A DNA stretch of 64,000 bases from Ruegeria conchae (GCF_000192475.1 NZ_AEYW01000014.1:1-64000), one strand, 5' to 3'; counted from the first letter of the stretch, positions 8,669 through 18,285 are shown. Translations and numbers: made by a program. Notes: generated by a model from the sequence alone, not told the origin.

Positions 8669-9717
8669 GCGGACCGAAGCTGCGCGACGACATCCTGATA
8701 TCTGTATGCTTCACAGACGCCTACGTCCCCGACACTGCGGTTCCGCATATTGCGGCGACTGCGGAAATATTAAAGAACAACTACCGCTATTGGGAAATAC
8801 TCGTCGTCAACGAAACCGGCTACGATACTGCCATGGAAGAGGCGCTGATCACGGTCCCGAACGTACGCTATCTGTCGGTGGTACGCGGGTTGGACAACAG
8901 TCAACGCCGGGTCATTGCCGCCTCGGAAGCGATCGGAGACTTTGTGGTAATCACCTCGGTGAACGAGGTGAACAGCTTCGATATTCCCGCAATGATCGAC
9001 GAAGCACAGGACTACAACGCTGTTGTCTTGGGTCAGCGCAAGGCCATGGTGATGGCCGAACCTTTCATCGCAATTCTTGGCCGTGCCAGCGGATTTCAGG
9101 CCAGCACCCGCGACATGCAGACCATCACAATACCGCGTACGGCCCTGAATCGCCTGCTCAACGATGCAAACCCCGTGCTGGCCCTGCGCTTCCCGCCTCG
9201 GGACAACTCACTGACGGTGCTTCGGCGCGCACCCGACGTCAAAGGTGCCGTAACAGTTCACGAATCCACCTGGGTGGCGCGCACAACCAGCCGGTCTGAC
9301 CTGCTACTGCGGATGGTGACCGAAGCGGGACCTTCACTGCTGAGTGCCGTGGCATTGTTTTCTGCATTCATGTTTGTCAGCGCGGTGCTTTTTGCGATCT
9401 ATGTGGTGGTCATATATCTCACCAAAACAGATATCGCCGAAGGCTGGACCACCCTGTCGCTTTCGATTTCGGGTATGCTCGCGTTCCTGGGTGCCGCTCT
9501 GTTTGCGATTTGTGTGACCTTGCGCAAAGCGATGGAGATCATACGCGGCCGTACAGTCGATTATCTGGTGGCCGAGCGCAGCTCGGTTGATCTGTTTGAA
9601 AGCGTGTCGAATGCGCTCAATGTCGATACAGATGGCACCGAAAAGCTTGAAGATCGGCAAGAAGCCCCCGCGCCAACCGCATTAGTACATAAGCGTTCGG
9701 CAGGTGGTGCACCGTGA
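8665..9717 (+). CDS. GtrB-like family 2 glycosyltransferase, degenerate active site
   Basis: The 350-residue protein has the layout of GtrB/DPM1-like polyprenyl-phosphate glycosyltransferases: an N-terminal GT-A-like domain followed by two transmembrane helices at about residues 229-257 and 268-292, and a cytoplasmic tail. The first strand (ILISVCFTD) and the strand WEILVVNE fit GT2. However, the acidic DxD/DDD metal site expected near residue 100 reads VVITSVNEVNS, without the usual aspartates. The enzyme may use another residue, or it may be a non-catalytic partner. It overlaps both neighbours by four bases (ATGA upstream, GTGA downstream). A GtrA gene and a second, intact GT2 follow, supporting a role in lipid-linked sugar synthesis or flipping. 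Confidence 0.65.
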   Translation: MSGPKLRDDILISVCFTDAYVPDTAVPHIAATAEILKNNYRYWEILVVNETGYDTAMEEALITVPNVRYLSVVRGLDNSQRRVIAASEAIGDFVVITSVNEVNSFDIPAMIDEAQDYNAVVLGQRKAMVMAEPFIAILGRASGFQASTRDMQTITIPRTALNRLLNDANPVLALRFPPRDNSLTVLRRAPDVKGAVTVHESTWVARTTSRSDLLLRMVTEAGPSLLSAVALFSAFMFVSAVLFAIYVVVIYLTKTDIAEGWTTLSLSISGMLAFLGAALFAICVTLRKAMEIIRGRTVDYLVAERSSVDLFESVSNALNVDTDGTEKLEDRQEAPAPTALVHKRSAGGAP

Positions 9718-10889
9718 CCTCGCCGCGTCGAGTCAAGTATCTGGTGATAGGCGGCGGGTTCTATGGTTGTTGCCTGGCCCTGTTTTTACGCTCGACTACG
9801 CGCGATGTCGTTCTGGTCGAAGCAGGATCCGAGATCATGACGCGCGCATCGCGGGTCAATCAGGCGCGCTTGCACTCAGGCTTTCATTACCCGCGTTCGA
9901 TGTTGACTGCGTTGAAATCACGCAAATTGTGCCATCGTTTCGCCAATGATTTTCCCGATGCGATCGTATCTGATTTCCAGATGCTCTATGCCGTGGCGCG
10001 TCAACGTTCGAAAGTGTCTGCCAATCGATTTCGCAAAATGTTCGAGAATATGAAGGCGCCGATTGCGTTGGCGTCGCGGCAGGAAGCCGCATTGTTCGAT
10101 GACGACCGGATCGAGGCGGTTTTTCGCGCGAATGAATTTGCCTTTGACTACTCTGTCCTGGCAAATCAACTGGCGGCCCGGATGGATGCGCTCAATCTCG
10201 ATTTGCGGCTTGGGACCGAGGTCTTGTCCATCGACGACAACTCAGATGCACATGCAGCGGTCGTTCATTTGTCGGATGGCAGCGAAATTCTTGCAGACCA
10301 CGTATTCAACGTTACCTATGCCCAGATCAACCACGTGCTCCGTCAATCCGGTCTGCCTCAGGCGCGTCTTAAACACGAAATGACAGAGCTTGCCCTCGTT
10401 GATCCGCCCGACGAGATGCAGGGCTATGCGGTCACGGTGATGGATGGGCCGTTCTTTTCGCTCATGCCCTATCCAGCGGCAGGAAAGTATTCGCTGACCC
10501 ATGTGCGTTACACTCCGCATGTCAGTTGGACGGATCAATCAAGACCGGTTTCACCATACGACGCTTTCGCCCGGCTTGAGCCTGAAAGTCGACTCAGACA
10601 CATGGTTCTGGACGCGTCCCGGTATCTGCCTTGCGTTGGGGGCATTTCGGGCGGAGATTCGATCTATGAGGTCAAAACGGTTCTGGTAAAGAACGAAGTT
10701 GACGACGGACGCCCAATTCTTGTCCACGAAGAACCGCGCGGTGGTCGAGTCACATCTGTGCTGGGCGGTAAGATCGACAATATTTATGATCTGTTTTCCC
10801 ATCTACGCACCCAGCATGTTGCGCTGAAACGAGCGGACTTTCGATATATCCTTGCGGACAGAGACGGCCATGTCACGGAAACGGCATGA
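9714..10889 (+). CDS. FAD-dependent oxidoreductase (DAO family)
   Basis: The 391-residue protein starts at a GTG overlapping the previous stop as GTGA. It opens with a dinucleotide-binding motif, VIGGGFYGCCLALFL at about residues 10-24, followed by the acidic residue in VLVEAG. This is typical of the D-amino-acid-oxidase-like FAD family. The stretch SRVNQARLHSGFHYPRS near residue 45 resembles members that contact the flavin in this region. It has no signal peptide or membrane helix. In this block it could oxidise a sugar or a lipid-linked sugar, but the substrate is unknown. The downstream GtrA gene starts inside its last codons. Confidence 0.75.
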   Translation: MTSPRRVKYLVIGGGFYGCCLALFLRSTTRDVVLVEAGSEIMTRASRVNQARLHSGFHYPRSMLTALKSRKLCHRFANDFPDAIVSDFQMLYAVARQRSKVSANRFRKMFENMKAPIALASRQEAALFDDDRIEAVFRANEFAFDYSVLANQLAARMDALNLDLRLGTEVLSIDDNSDAHAAVVHLSDGSEILADHVFNVTYAQINHVLRQSGLPQARLKHEMTELALVDPPDEMQGYAVTVMDGPFFSLMPYPAAGKYSLTHVRYTPHVSWTDQSRPVSPYDAFARLEPESRLRHMVLDASRYLPCVGGISGGDSIYEVKTVLVKNEVDDGRPILVHEEPRGGRVTSVLGGKIDNIYDLFSHLRTQHVALKRADFRYILADRDGHVTETA

Positions 10890-11289
10890 GTTTCTGCGAT
10901 ATGGCGCCACGGTGGCGCTTGGCCTGATCGTCGATCTGGCCGCCGCGCGCAGTGTGTTGGCGATTGGTGTCCCGATTGAACTCGCCGCCGTTATCGGTGT
11001 GGCCTTTGGTGCGATCTTTAACTTTGTCGTTCTCGATCTTTGGGCCTTTGCCGGGCAAAAGGCAATAGGCTCCGGCTCGCGACGGCTTCGGTATCTGGGG
11101 GCGCTTGGCGTCACCATGGCAGTTCGAGCTGCAGCGGTCTGGGTATTGGCCGCCCTGCTTCCTGCACAGACAGCGCCTATGGTGATCTTGTGCCTGGCAG
11201 TCGGCGTGTCTTTCACCGCCAATTTTTTGCTTTCAAAACACTGGGTTTTTCAACGCGACGATCAGCCCCAATCAACATCTGGAGAATGA
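10870..11289 (+). CDS. GtrA-family membrane protein
   Basis: I place the start at the ATG at 10870, giving 139 residues; an upstream TTG at 10852 would add six residues and is less likely. The protein has four predicted transmembrane helices and the GtrA signatures RYGATVALGL near the N-terminus, a central FN-FVVLDLWAF motif, and FTANFLLSKHWVF near the end. GtrA proteins are linked to moving or presenting polyprenyl-phosphate-bound sugars across the inner membrane. The gene overlaps the FAD oxidoreductase by 20 bases and is followed four bases later by a DPM1-like glycosyltransferase, the classic functional partner. A second GtrA gene lies at 61521. Confidence 0.88.
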   Translation: MSRKRHEFLRYGATVALGLIVDLAAARSVLAIGVPIELAAVIGVAFGAIFNFVVLDLWAFAGQKAIGSGSRRLRYLGALGVTMAVRAAAVWVLAALLPAQTAPMVILCLAVGVSFTANFLLSKHWVFQRDDQPQSTSGE

Positions 11290-11293
11290 TCGG

Positions 11294-12130
11294 ATGTCCC
11301 CAAGTACCGACACCGAATATCAGGACGCTGCGCCATCGCTTGCCGCCGTTGACGATGCGAGTTGGCAGGTGCCGGACTTCGATAGCCTAGAGTTGGGCCC
11401 GAAACTGCATGACGCTGTGCTGGTGATACCTGTCTTGAACGAGGGCAAGCGGATTCAAGGGCAGTTGCGCAATCTTGCCGCGCTGAACCACCCAATTGAC
11501 ATCATTATAGCCGATGGAGGATCGACCGACGGCTCGCTGGAAGAGGATTTCCTGCGCGACGTCGGTGTGCGCGCACGATTGACCAAAACCGGGCCCGGAA
11601 AACTCAGTGCTCAACTTCGCATGGCTTATGCTTGGGCATTGAAGCAAGGGTACCAAGGCATCGTGACTGTGGATGGTAACGGGAAAGATGGCATGGATGC
11701 CGTTCCTCTGTTTTTGCAGAAATTGTCGGAAGGCTATGACTATGTTCAGGGCTCGCGCTATCATCCGGATGGCACCCACAAAAACACGCCGCTCGAACGT
11801 ACGGTGGCAAACCGCATGATCCACGCGCCGATGCTGAGTCTGGCATCGGGCTCGAAGCTGACAGACACAACAAACGGCTATCGCGCCTATTCTGCAAGTT
11901 ATCTTCTCAATCTTGCCGTGCAGCCGTTCCGTGACGTGTTCAACGCTTATGAGCTATTGTTCTATCTCAGTGTGCGCGCCGGGCAGCTTGGGCTGCGTGT
12001 CACCGAAGTTCCGGTGTCACGCAGCTATCCCAAGAGTGGCAAAACCCCCACCAAGATCGCGGGGTTTTCCGGCAAGTTGAAGATCCTGCAACAAACACTG
12101 GCTGCCGCGTTGGGGCGGTATTCACCTTAA
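11294..12130 (+). CDS. DPM1-like family 2 glycosyltransferase
   Basis: The 278-residue protein is a GT2-family enzyme of the dolichyl/polyprenyl-phosphate sugar synthase type. It has VIPVLNEGKRI at about residue 43, IIADGGSTDGS at about 72, and the metal-binding region VTVDGNGKDG at about 124, followed by the family-typical YVQGSRY motif and a TTNGYRAY segment. No clear C-terminal transmembrane pair is present, so it probably acts on the inner face of the membrane. It directly follows GtrA, which fits synthesis of a polyprenyl-phosphate sugar that is then flipped. The first 35 residues are polar and variable. Confidence 0.82.
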   Translation: MSPSTDTEYQDAAPSLAAVDDASWQVPDFDSLELGPKLHDAVLVIPVLNEGKRIQGQLRNLAALNHPIDIIIADGGSTDGSLEEDFLRDVGVRARLTKTGPGKLSAQLRMAYAWALKQGYQGIVTVDGNGKDGMDAVPLFLQKLSEGYDYVQGSRYHPDGTHKNTPLERTVANRMIHAPMLSLASGSKLTDTTNGYRAYSASYLLNLAVQPFRDVFNAYELLFYLSVRAGQLGLRVTEVPVSRSYPKSGKTPTKIAGFSGKLKILQQTLAAALGRYSP

Positions 12131-12199
12131 AACTGATCCGGCGATAGTCAGAACAAGCTTTCTAGATATTTGCTCATCTGGAAAATCTCCAGCACCAAA

Positions 12200-12217
12200 G
12201 CTCACCATAAGGTGAGC
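12200..12217. other. Hairpin between the six-gene block and xrtD
   Basis: GCTCACC (12200-12206) and GGTGAGC (12211-12217) form a perfect seven-base-pair stem with a four-base ATAA loop. No run of T follows on either strand, so it is not a standard intrinsic terminator. It could be an operator, an attenuating structure or an mRNA end-stabilising hairpin at the junction of two transcription units. Confidence 0.4.
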
Positions 12218-12288
12218 GCCGTCAGACAAAAGCACATGGCTTTTTCAGCTGTTTTCGCTACACTGCGCCCGCAGGTTTAATTAGTTGT

Positions 12289-13968
12289 TTGTTTCATCAC
12301 AGAGGCTCCCGAGCTTTGGAGAAAATAACGGTTCCCCAATCAACCAACGGCATCAACACGGGCCTTTCGTCCCTGTCGGGCTGGGGTATGTTCTGGCTGA
12401 TCGTGATGACGATTGCCTCATTCATTCTGTTTCAGGACGGCATCAATGAACTGTTCGAGGCCTGGAGCCTGCCTGAATACAGCCATGGACCGCTCATCCC
12501 GCTATTGTCTGCGCTGCTGTTTCTGAGGCAACTCAAAACGGTGCCGGTCATCACCGGTCCGCTGCCCGACCGCAAACCGGGTGTGATCCTGTTTGCTTTT
12601 TCCCTATGCCTGGCAATTGCAGGAAAGCTGATCCAGATCGGCGATATTGTCGCCTATGCAATGATCCTTTGGGTCGGAGCCATATTGCTGATCAGCTTTG
12701 GATGGCAGCGCGGGCGTAACTTCTGGCCGCCGGTCTTGCATCTGATTTATATGCTGCCTCTGCCCGTCGGCCTTTATTACGGGGTTTCAACATATTTGCA
12801 GGGGGTTTCGTCGGAACTCGGAGTTTATTTTCTGCGGTTTTTGCAGGTGCCAGTGTTTCTGCAGGGCAACATCATCGATCTCGGGGTCTACAAGCTGCAC
12901 GTGGCCGAGGCCTGTTCCGGCCTGCGTTATCTGTTTCCGATCCTAAGTTTTTCTTACATCTTTGCGGTACTGTATCGAGGCCCAACCTGGCACAAGGCCG
13001 TTCTTTTGCTGGCCGCCGCACCGATCGCGGTTTTCATGAACTCGGCCCGCATCGCCTTGGCCGGGCTGGTCGTAAACACGTATGGCATGGAGTATGTCGA
13101 AGGGATTTCTCATTTCTTCGAAGGCTGGGTGATCTTCGTCGCCTGCATCCTGTTGCTGTTCGCACTGGCGTGGCTGATGCTGTTTCTGCGGCGTGACAAG
13201 ATGGGTTTGGTCGAGGCGCTGGATCTGGACACAAGCGGGCTGTTACAGCAGGCAGCCCGGATACGACACATTCAGCCCTCGGGCGCCCTGATTGGATGCA
13301 CCATCCTGGCTATGATAGTAGCGATCCTGTGGTCAGCCATCCCTACGCGCGACACAACCATCCCGATTGTACGCGACCCATTTGCCCTGTTTCCGACCCG
13401 CATCGGCGACTGGCAAAGCGGCCCGGCCCGGGTGCTCGATCCAACGGTCGCGCAGATCCTCGCCGCCGATGACTATTATTCGGCAGAGTTGCAACGACCA
13501 GGAGATCTGCAACAGGTCGATCTGTTCATGGCGTGGTACGCGGATCAGAACCAGGGGGGTGTTCATTCCCCAGAAGTCTGTCTGCCGGGTGGAGGTTGGG
13601 AAATTGCCCAATTGGAACAGATTGATGCGCCGGTTGCAGGGGATCAGGCCTTTACGTTGAATAAGGCGATCATCCAGCAGGGCCAGACCCGCATGCTTGT
13701 CTATTTCTGGTTCGAACAACAGGGGCAGCGCACCGCATCGGGATTTTGGGCGAAACTGCAACTTCTGAAAGGCAAGATTATCAACGGGCGTAACGACAGC
13801 GCCCTAATCCGCCTGATCACGCCCATCGAGAGCACCGAGAACGACGCAATGGCACAGGCCAAGGCGCGCCTTGACGCCGCTACTCGGGACATTTTGTCAG
13901 AGTTACCTCGTTTTTCTCCGGGACTCCCGAGTACCAAAGCATTCGATACAACGCCTTTAAGTCGTTGA
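12289..13968 (+). CDS. xrtD: Exosortase of the XrtD (VPLPA-CTERM) type fused to EpsI domain
   Basis: The 559-residue protein joins an exosortase membrane domain (about residues 30-300) to a C-terminal EpsI/DUF3485-like domain (about 335-535). Exosortases cleave proteins carrying a C-terminal PEP-CTERM-type tail during export. The expected catalytic residues are present: Cys209 in AEACSGLRYL, Arg254 in MNSARIALAG, and His275 in EGISHFFEGW. Eight or so hydrophobic helices surround them. The EpsI part has HSPEVCLPGGGW at about 426-437. I infer XrtD because the nearby 17647 gene carries a VPLP-type sorting tail and because this subtype is commonly EpsI-fused. The start is uncertain: 12289 is a TTG without a good ribosome site, and a TTG at 12316 is better placed behind AGAGG. 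Confidence 0.9.
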   Translation: MFHHRGSRALEKITVPQSTNGINTGLSSLSGWGMFWLIVMTIASFILFQDGINELFEAWSLPEYSHGPLIPLLSALLFLRQLKTVPVITGPLPDRKPGVILFAFSLCLAIAGKLIQIGDIVAYAMILWVGAILLISFGWQRGRNFWPPVLHLIYMLPLPVGLYYGVSTYLQGVSSELGVYFLRFLQVPVFLQGNIIDLGVYKLHVAEACSGLRYLFPILSFSYIFAVLYRGPTWHKAVLLLAAAPIAVFMNSARIALAGLVVNTYGMEYVEGISHFFEGWVIFVACILLLFALAWLMLFLRRDKMGLVEALDLDTSGLLQQAARIRHIQPSGALIGCTILAMIVAILWSAIPTRDTTIPIVRDPFALFPTRIGDWQSGPARVLDPTVAQILAADDYYSAELQRPGDLQQVDLFMAWYADQNQGGVHSPEVCLPGGGWEIAQLEQIDAPVAGDQAFTLNKAIIQQGQTRMLVYFWFEQQGQRTASGFWAKLQLLKGKIINGRNDSALIRLITPIESTENDAMAQAKARLDAATRDILSELPRFSPGLPSTKAFDTTPLSR

Positions 13969-14050
13969 CAAAATCCCGGACTATACAAACAACTATCCCT
14001 GCGCTGCAAAGCTGCGCTCCGCAGGACCGTGAAACGGGAAATTTGGAATA

Positions 14051-14617
14051 ATGGACATTAAACTTCTTGATATCCCCGATATCCGACTGATCACGCCCCG
14101 GCGTTTCGGCGATCACCGCGGTTTTTTTGAGGAAACCTACAACCACGACAGCTTTGTCAACCATGGCATCGAGACTGTGTTCGTGCAGGATAATCATTCG
14201 CTGTCCCGATCCGCAGGCACGGTGCGCGGCCTGCATTTTCAAGCCCCGCCGCGCGCTCAGGCCAAACTGGTTCGCTGCGGGCGTGGGCGGTTTTTTGATG
14301 TTGCCGTCGACATCCGCAGAGGGTCGCCGACCTTTGGTCTATGGGTTGGCGCAGAACTCAGCTTTGAGAATGGCCGGATGCTGCTGGTTCCTGCCGGGTT
14401 TGCCCACGGCTTCATGACGTTGGAGCCGGAGACAGAGATTGTCTACAAATGTTCGGACACCTACGCGCCGGAAACAGAAGGCGCCCTTCGGTGGGATGAT
14501 CCCGATATTGGAATTAATTGGCCCCTCGACATGGCCGAATCCAAAATATCAGATAAAGATAAAGCAGCCCCATTTTTGCGAGATATAGAGTCCCCGTTTA
14601 CGATTGAGGATGGTTAA
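14051..14617 (+). CDS. rfbC: dTDP-4-dehydrorhamnose 3,5-epimerase
   Basis: The 188-residue protein is RmlC, which epimerises C3 and C5 of dTDP-4-keto-6-deoxyglucose in dTDP-L-rhamnose synthesis. Family motifs are plain: [13 protein letters not shown] at about residues 18-30, VQDNHS at about 45, and GTVRGLHFQ with the catalytic His62. The cupin core continues with [13 protein letters not shown] and [20 protein letters not shown]. Length is normal. A GGA ribosome site precedes the ATG. It is the first gene of a complete rhamnose set in the order C-B-D-A, and its stop overlaps the next start as TAATG. Confidence 0.96.
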   Translation: MDIKLLDIPDIRLITPRRFGDHRGFFEETYNHDSFVNHGIETVFVQDNHSLSRSAGTVRGLHFQAPPRAQAKLVRCGRGRFFDVAVDIRRGSPTFGLWVGAELSFENGRMLLVPAGFAHGFMTLEPETEIVYKCSDTYAPETEGALRWDDPDIGINWPLDMAESKISDKDKAAPFLRDIESPFTIEDG

Positions 14618-15657
14618 TGAAAATTATGGTCACGGGCGGTGCTGGCTTTATCGGCTCTGCCGTTGTTCGGCGAGCGATTGCCTATGGACATTCGATCGTA
14701 AATGTCGACGCCCTCACCTACGCGGCCTGTCTGGATAACGTCGCTTCCGCATCAGAGTCGCCTGAATACGCGTTTGAACATGCGGACATTCGGGATGCCT
14801 CAGCGATGTCTGCGATCCTGTGCAAATATCAGCCCGACGCGATCATGCATCTGGCCGCCGAAAGCCATGTCGACCGCTCAATCGACGGTCCTGCGACCTT
14901 TATCGACACCAATGTAACCGGGACATATGTGTTGCTGGAAGCGGCCCGCGCCTATTGGATGGATGCAGGTCGCCCCGAGACCTTCCGGTTTCACCATATC
15001 TCAACCGACGAAGTCTTTGGCTCGCTGGGCGAGACCGGGTTTTTCACCGAAGACAGCCCCTATCAACCCAATTCTCCCTATTCTGCCTCGAAGGCAAGCT
15101 CGGATCATCTTGTCCGCGCCTGGCGCGAAACCTACGGTCTGCCGGTGGTTATGACCAATTGCTCGAACAATTACGGCCCCTATCAGTTTCCGGAAAAGCT
15201 GATCCCGGTAGTGATCCTGAATGCATTGTCCGGCAAACCGATCCCGATCTACGGGGCTGGTGACAATATTCGCGATTGGCTGCATGTCGAAGATCATGCC
15301 AAGGCGTTGTTGCTGGTGTTAGAAAAAGGCAAACTGGGTCGAAGCTACAATATTGGCGGCGAAAACGAGATGACCAATCTAGATCTGGTCCGGATGATCT
15401 GTGCAATTTTGGACCAGTTGAAGCCAGGCAAGACGCCTTATGCCGATCTGATCACCTTTGTCACTGACCGCCCCGGTCATGACCGCCGCTATGCCATTGA
15501 TCCGAAACGCATTCGGGAAGAGCTGAACTGGCGCCCCACCTTCACACCCGAAACTGGCCTTAAGCAGACCGTGCAGTGGTATCTGGACAACGACGCATGG
15601 CTCAACGCCCTGCATACCCGAAGCGGCGTAGGTGAGCGGCTCGGGATTGCGCGATGA
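14617..15657 (+). CDS. rfbB: dTDP-glucose 4,6-dehydratase
   Basis: The 346-residue protein is RmlB, an NAD-dependent extended SDR that converts dTDP-glucose to dTDP-4-keto-6-deoxyglucose. It has the Rossmann motif [10 protein letters not shown] at about residues 7-16, the [10 protein letters not shown] motif, and the catalytic pair Tyr155/Lys159 in [11 protein letters not shown]. The later motifs [17 protein letters not shown] and DWLHVEDHA are classic for this enzyme. It starts on the last base of the rfbC stop codon and overlaps rfbD by four bases, so the set is tightly coupled. Confidence 0.97.
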   Translation: MKIMVTGGAGFIGSAVVRRAIAYGHSIVNVDALTYAACLDNVASASESPEYAFEHADIRDASAMSAILCKYQPDAIMHLAAESHVDRSIDGPATFIDTNVTGTYVLLEAARAYWMDAGRPETFRFHHISTDEVFGSLGETGFFTEDSPYQPNSPYSASKASSDHLVRAWRETYGLPVVMTNCSNNYGPYQFPEKLIPVVILNALSGKPIPIYGAGDNIRDWLHVEDHAKALLLVLEKGKLGRSYNIGGENEMTNLDLVRMICAILDQLKPGKTPYADLITFVTDRPGHDRRYAIDPKRIREELNWRPTFTPETGLKQTVQWYLDNDAWLNALHTRSGVGERLGIAR

Positions 15658-16517
15658 AGGCGCTGGTCTTCGGCTATACCGGTCAAGTGGCGTCAGAGCT
15701 GCACAGACGTGCAGGCGTGCATGGTGTCACACTCGAAGCGTTAGATCGATCCCGGGCCGATCTGTCCGACCCCGTCGCTTGTGCTGAAATAATTCGTCGT
15801 GCGGATGCAGACGTGATCATCAATGCCGCCGCCTATACAGCGGTTGATGAGGCCGAAAAAGAACCGGATTTGGCCCAGCTGATCAACGGCGATGCGCCCG
15901 GTGCCATGGCACGCGCCGCGGCAGCGCGCGGTCTGCCGTTCCTGCACATCTCAACCGACTATGTCTTCGACGGATCAGGCAGAACCCCGCACGCGATCAA
16001 AGACTCGACCAGTCCACTAGGGGTATATGGCCGAACCAAGCTGGAAGGAGAACGCCGGATTGCCGAGGCCGGAGGCTGGCACGCCATTCTGCGCACAAGC
16101 TGGGTGTTTTCTGCGCATGGGAAGAACTTTGTAAAAACCATCCTTCGGTTGGCCGAAAACCGGGACACGCTGTCTATCGTGGCAGATCAGATCGGGGGGC
16201 CAACGCCTGCCGCTGATATTGCCGAGACACTTTTGGCGATCGCCAAGGCAGCCCCCGCATTCGAGGGCGGCGTGTTTCATTACGCGGGCGCGCCGGATGT
16301 CAGTTGGGCAGATTTCGCCCGTGAAATTGTTTCACAAGCGGGTTTGGCTTCTCAGGTCAATGATATCCAAACCGCAGACTACCCGACCCAGGCCACAAGG
16401 CCACTGAATTCACGCCTCGATTGTTCACGGCTCATGGAAATACTTAATATCCCACAGCCCGATTGGAAAGCCGGCCTGACCGATGTTCTGGCCGAATTGA
16501 ATGCCCTGAGCGACTAG
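15654..16517 (+). CDS. rfbD: dTDP-4-dehydrorhamnose reductase
   Basis: The 287-residue protein is RmlD, which reduces dTDP-4-keto-L-rhamnose to dTDP-L-rhamnose with NAD(P)H. It has an N-terminal [11 protein letters not shown] nucleotide-binding turn, the [13 protein letters not shown] motif, STDYVFDG, and the catalytic pair Tyr125/Lys129 in YGRTKLEGE. The ending [12 protein letters not shown] is also typical. The start overlaps the rfbB stop as ATGA; rfbA follows after 18 bases with its own ribosome site (GAGAGGAT). Confidence 0.96.
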   Translation: MKALVFGYTGQVASELHRRAGVHGVTLEALDRSRADLSDPVACAEIIRRADADVIINAAAYTAVDEAEKEPDLAQLINGDAPGAMARAAAARGLPFLHISTDYVFDGSGRTPHAIKDSTSPLGVYGRTKLEGERRIAEAGGWHAILRTSWVFSAHGKNFVKTILRLAENRDTLSIVADQIGGPTPAADIAETLLAIAKAAPAFEGGVFHYAGAPDVSWADFAREIVSQAGLASQVNDIQTADYPTQATRPLNSRLDCSRLMEILNIPQPDWKAGLTDVLAELNALSD

Positions 16518-16535
16518 TATTTGAGAGGATAAGCT

Positions 16536-17402
16536 ATGCAACGCAAAGGTATTATTCTTGCCGGTGGATCCGGCACACGGCTTTACCCGATCACCATGGC
16601 CGTCTCAAAACAATTGCTGCCGATCTATGACAAGCCGATGATCTTTTATCCCCTCAGTGTTCTGATGCTGTCCGATATCCGCGAGATTGCGATCATCACC
16701 ACGCCTCAGGATCAGGATCAGTTCCAGCGTCTGTTAGGCGATGGCAGCCAATATGGCCTGTCCCTGACTTGGATTACACAGCCCTCCCCTGATGGCCTGG
16801 CGCAAGCCTACATACTGGCAGAGGAATTTTTGGCAGGAGCGCCATCCGCGATGATCTTAGGTGATAATATCTTTTTCGGCCATGGCCTGCCCGACCTGTT
16901 ACGCGTTGCAGATGCGCAAGTTCAGGGCGGTACAGTGTTCGCCTATCGCGTGGCTGACCCCGAACGCTATGGCGTGGTCGATTTTGATGGAAACAAAGCA
17001 CGCGCAATCATCGAAAAACCCAAGATACCACCGTCGCATTATGCAGTTACGGGATTGTATTTTCTGGATGCGGACGCGCCCGCCCGCGCTCGGCAAGTCC
17101 AACCCTCCGCGCGCGGTGAGCTTGAGATCACATCTCTACTCGAAACCTACCTGGCCGAGGGGAGGTTGGACGTTCAAACCATGGGTCGAGGCTTTGCGTG
17201 GCTGGACACGGGCACGCATGGGTCACTGCTGGATGCCAGCAATTTCGTCCGCACGTTGACCGACCGCCAAGGCATGCAAACCGGAAGCCTTGACGAAATC
17301 GCCTGGGCTAATGGCTGGATCGATGATCAAGCCTTAGCCGAACGCGCAAAGCTGTTCTCTAAGTCCACTTATGGTGAATATCTAGAGCTGCTTCTAAAGT
17401 AA
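16536..17402 (+). CDS. rfbA: Glucose-1-phosphate thymidylyltransferase
   Basis: The 288-residue protein is RmlA, which makes dTDP-glucose from glucose 1-phosphate and dTTP, the first step of dTDP-L-rhamnose synthesis. The signature GIILAGGSGTRLYP at residues 5-18 and SKQLLPIYDKPMI at about 26-38 are diagnostic. The Mg-binding LGDNIFFGHG and the EKPKIPPSHYAVTGLYF segment follow, and the DTGTHGSLL motif lies near residue 224. Length is normal. It closes the rfbCBDA set. No clear terminator follows, and a 244-base region separates it from the VPLPA-CTERM gene. Confidence 0.97.
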   Translation: MQRKGIILAGGSGTRLYPITMAVSKQLLPIYDKPMIFYPLSVLMLSDIREIAIITTPQDQDQFQRLLGDGSQYGLSLTWITQPSPDGLAQAYILAEEFLAGAPSAMILGDNIFFGHGLPDLLRVADAQVQGGTVFAYRVADPERYGVVDFDGNKARAIIEKPKIPPSHYAVTGLYFLDADAPARARQVQPSARGELEITSLLETYLAEGRLDVQTMGRGFAWLDTGTHGSLLDASNFVRTLTDRQGMQTGSLDEIAWANGWIDDQALAERAKLFSKSTYGEYLELLLK

Positions 17403-17646
17403 TCGCTGAGTCGATACCAAGTCTTCTGCGGGCAGTACTCCGATTCAGTCTGATCGCATCACAGTCATTGAAGCTTTTTTGGCAACAATAAGACCTGCAA
17501 AGCGCTGATCGTTCATTCAACTTATGATACCGCCCACCAGAGGACACTTTTTTGTCAAAATTCAAAATTTTAGATGGTAACAACGGCTACTCTCTGACAA
17601 TTTCGGATCAGTGTTACCGATTTACTTGGTTAGGATAGTTCGCGCC

Positions 17647-18285
17647 ATGCTCAGAAGGCTTCTGGCAATTGCATCTGCCGTCGCATGTATAGCGACCACA
17701 TCAAATGCCACTCCTGTAACTTTGGATTTTACCGGCACTCGCGGCGGCGACCTTGACCGTGTAGGAATACGCGCGGCAACTTTCGATGAAGGTGGTATTT
17801 CCGGATCTGTCTGGTCTGGCTCAACTGTGTACGGCGGCCTCTTCTCAACCATCACGGCCCATCGTAATGGGATTGGTGTTGATAATGGCTCGTATAACGA
17901 CAATTCAAGGATTGATGGTAGTCGCGGCGACGATTGGCTGACCTTCACATTTGATTCCGCAGTTGAGCTTGTGTCGGTCACGTTCGCCAGCTTCACCGCA
18001 TATCGAAAAGGCAGATTGGGTTGGCGGCGTGACGACGATGACGCCTGGGTCGATGTGCACGGAGACGGGCAGCCTGGCACATTCACCGATGAAAGGACTT
18101 TCTTCTTCGGCGATAACACCATTGCTCGCGGATTTTCTGTGGCAGCATTCGGCGCCAACGATGATTTCGTCGTCTCCAGCGCAACTGTTGCTGCGGTTCC
18201 ACTGCCCTCGGCAGCTCTGTTGCTGATGGGCGGTCTTGCTGGGTTTGGCCTGATACGTCAACGTCAACGTCGGCGTGTTGCCTGA
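17647..18285 (+). CDS. VPLPA-CTERM sorting-domain protein, likely XrtD substrate
   Basis: I place the start at the ATG at 17647, giving 212 residues; the longer frame from GTG 17611 would put extra residues before the signal peptide. A signal peptide occupies about residues 1-22 (MLRRLLAIASAVAC..SNA). The body is acidic and beta-rich, with repeated short Asp/Gly segments. The C-terminus has the three-part sorting tail: VPLPS, a hydrophobic stretch (AALLLMGGLAGFGLI), and a basic cluster RQRQRRR. This matches the VPLPA-CTERM pattern recognised by XrtD, with Ser in place of the final Ala. The exosortase gene lies 3.7 kb upstream, so it is the obvious processing partner. An AGGA ribosome site lies 11 bases before the ATG. 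Its function beyond the cell surface is unknown. Confidence 0.88.
   Translation: MLRRLLAIASAVACIATTSNATPVTLDFTGTRGGDLDRVGIRAATFDEGGISGSVWSGSTVYGGLFSTITAHRNGIGVDNGSYNDNSRIDGSRGDDWLTFTFDSAVELVSVTFASFTAYRKGRLGWRRDDDDAWVDVHGDGQPGTFTDERTFFFGDNTIARGFSVAAFGANDDFVVSSATVAAVPLPSAALLLMGGLAGFGLIRQRQRRRVA

Noticed and set aside
17611-17646. Earlier GTG start of the VPLPA-CTERM protein
   Set aside because: It would add residues before a complete signal peptide, while the ATG at 17647 gives a standard one.
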